Source: Deltaproteobacteria bacterium (GTDB lineage: Bacteria; Desulfobacterota; Binatia; Binatales; Binataceae). From it: a stretch of 6,543 nucleotides of DNA. The translations under genes and the position numbers were made by a program. Of this stretch, positions 5,901 to 6,543 are shown piece by piece. The notes beneath the pieces are model-generated. The model did not search any database and was not told where the DNA came from. It saw nothing but the letters and a program-made list of their open reading frames with translations. The stretch is taken from contig DAHZDR010000312.1 of the NCBI GenBank assembly GCA_027403435.1, positions 1 through 6,543 on the forward strand, read 5' to 3'. Position 1 is the first letter of the stretch. Each line of letters begins with the position of its first letter.

Positions 5901-6464
5901 TTACTTCGAACGCGAAATATACTCGTTGTTTTCGGTGTTGATCGTAATCAGGTCGCCTTCGACCACGAAATGCGGCACCTGCACGATCAGGCCGGTTTCG
6001 ACCTTCGCCGGCTTCAGCGTGTTCGTCACCGCCGCGGTCTTGATTCCCGGGTCGGTCTCCACCACCCGCATCGCGACCGTCTTCGGCGGCGTCACGTTGA
6101 GCGGCGTGCTGTCGTGGAACTCCACCTCGACCTTGAGGTTCGGCGTCAGGTAGCCGGCCACGTCCTCGATCAAATCCTTGGGCAGGGTGATTTGATCGTA
6201 GGTCTCGGTGTTCATGAAATGGAAATCGGCGCCCTCCTGATAGAGGAACTCCATCTCCACCTGGTCGAGAATCACGCGCTCGACCCGATCTTCCGAACGG
6301 AAGCGGTTTTCGGTCTGCGATCCGCTCTGGATATTGCGCAGCTTGGTCTGCACCATGCCGCGCCAGTTGCCCGGCGTAATATGCTGGATGGTCATGACCC
6401 GCCACAGGGCGCCGTTGTATTCGAGCACCATCCCGGGCCGGAGCTGCGTCGCCTGAATTAACAT
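5901..6464 (-). CDS. efp: Translation elongation factor P (EF-P) with a non-canonical tip loop
   Basis: EF-P binds between the ribosomal P and E sites and helps peptide-bond formation at polyproline stretches. The 187-residue product has the usual three domains: KOW-like domain I (about 1-64), OB domain II (about 65-127) and OB-like domain III (about 130-187). The C-terminal EF-P signature is intact: K-P-A-K-V-E-T-G-L-I-V-Q-V-P-H-F-V-V-E-G at 151-170. The domain I tip reads H-I-T-P-G-N-W-R-G-M-V-Q. At the position normally occupied by the modified Lys (beta-lysyl or 5-aminopentanol) or Arg (rhamnosyl) there is Asn33, followed by Trp34 and Arg35. The canonical modification is therefore unlikely at this site. 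The start at 6464 fits the family's short N-terminus; AGTGGA, six bases upstream, is a weak ribosome site. A sigma70-like promoter lies just upstream, and the methyltransferase gene follows, probably co-transcribed. The YeiP/EfpL paralogue is less likely because its tip sequence differs. Confidence 0.96.
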   Translation of the reverse strand: MLIQATQLRPGMVLEYNGALWRVMTIQHITPGNWRGMVQTKLRNIQSGSQTENRFRSEDRVERVILDQVEMEFLYQEGADFHFMNTETYDQITLPKDLIEDVAGYLTPNLKVEVEFHDSTPLNVTPPKTVAMRVVETDPGIKTAAVTNTLKPAKVETGLIVQVPHFVVEGDLITINTENNEYISRSK

Positions 6465-6499
6465 TCCATGTCCACTCTCGAATCGATTGAGAACTTGGT

Positions 6500-6529
6500 A
6501 TTTTAGCCGTCTGGCGCCGTCCGTGGCAA
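6500..6529 (-). promoter_or_regulatory. Sigma70-type promoter for efp
   Basis: On the minus strand, TTGCCA (6529-6524; 5 of 6 matches to TTGACA) and TAAAAT (6505-6500; 5 of 6 matches to TATAAT) are spaced 18 bp. The predicted start is near 6493, giving a short leader of about 28 bases before the efp ATG. It is the best -35/-10 pair I find in the window and probably drives efp and the methyltransferase gene. Confidence 0.65.
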
Positions 6530-6543
6530 GGCGGATCGCGCCG

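Noticed and set aside
5175..6461. A 428-codon plus-strand open frame opposite the methyltransferase and efp genes
   Set aside because: It spans two unrelated genes and their gap, is Arg/His/Ala-rich, and has no domain signature. It is a composition-driven shadow.
1..6543. Mobile element, CRISPR, tRNA or a novel multi-gene defence-type system
   Set aside because: No transposase, integrase, repeat-spacer array, tRNA cloverleaf or cluster of unknown genes is visible. Every substantial gene belongs to a known housekeeping or metabolic family.

Overview
This window is gene-dense, high-GC bacterial chromosome. Codon third positions are strongly G/C and CG/GATC-type words are frequent. It carries six protein genes plus one gene cut by the left edge. 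All seven look like housekeeping or general metabolic genes. I see no mobile element, CRISPR array, tRNA or rRNA. The lineage cannot be fixed from this sequence. A Gram-negative-type environmental bacterium (deltaproteobacterial, acidobacterial or Binatota-like) is my guess, partly because EF-P carries an unusual P-G-N-W-R-G tip.

Layout, left to right. Bases 1-378 (minus) hold the N-terminal part of tadA, the tRNA adenosine-to-inosine deaminase, read divergently from what follows. A 74-bp divergent gap contains a perfect 7-bp inverted repeat. On the plus strand come a single-domain rhodanese (453-779) and a nitrilase-superfamily amidase resembling deaminated-glutathione amidase (814-1620), 34 bp apart and probably co-transcribed. 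After a 161-bp gap comes a class III (CaiB/BaiF) CoA-transferase (1782-2954). A 189-bp leader region with a perfect TATAAT and several small repeats precedes a clade-3-type monofunctional haem catalase (3144-4601).

Convergent to the catalase, on the minus strand, is a two-gene unit. efp (elongation factor P, 6464-5901) has a good sigma70-type promoter at the right edge. It is followed by a THUMP-domain RNA methyltransferase of the THUMPD3/Trm14/TrmN type (5855-4659). The short gap between these two genes is unusually rich in perfect palindromes, and the methyltransferase start is uncertain.

Functionally, the minus-strand genes (tadA, efp, THUMP methyltransferase) all serve translation: wobble inosine, polyproline rescue and tRNA guanine methylation. 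The plus-strand genes concern sulfur/thiol handling, metabolite repair, CoA-ester chemistry and peroxide removal. I find no convincing new multi-gene system. The best leads are the non-canonical EF-P tip and the dyad-rich gap between efp and the methyltransferase.
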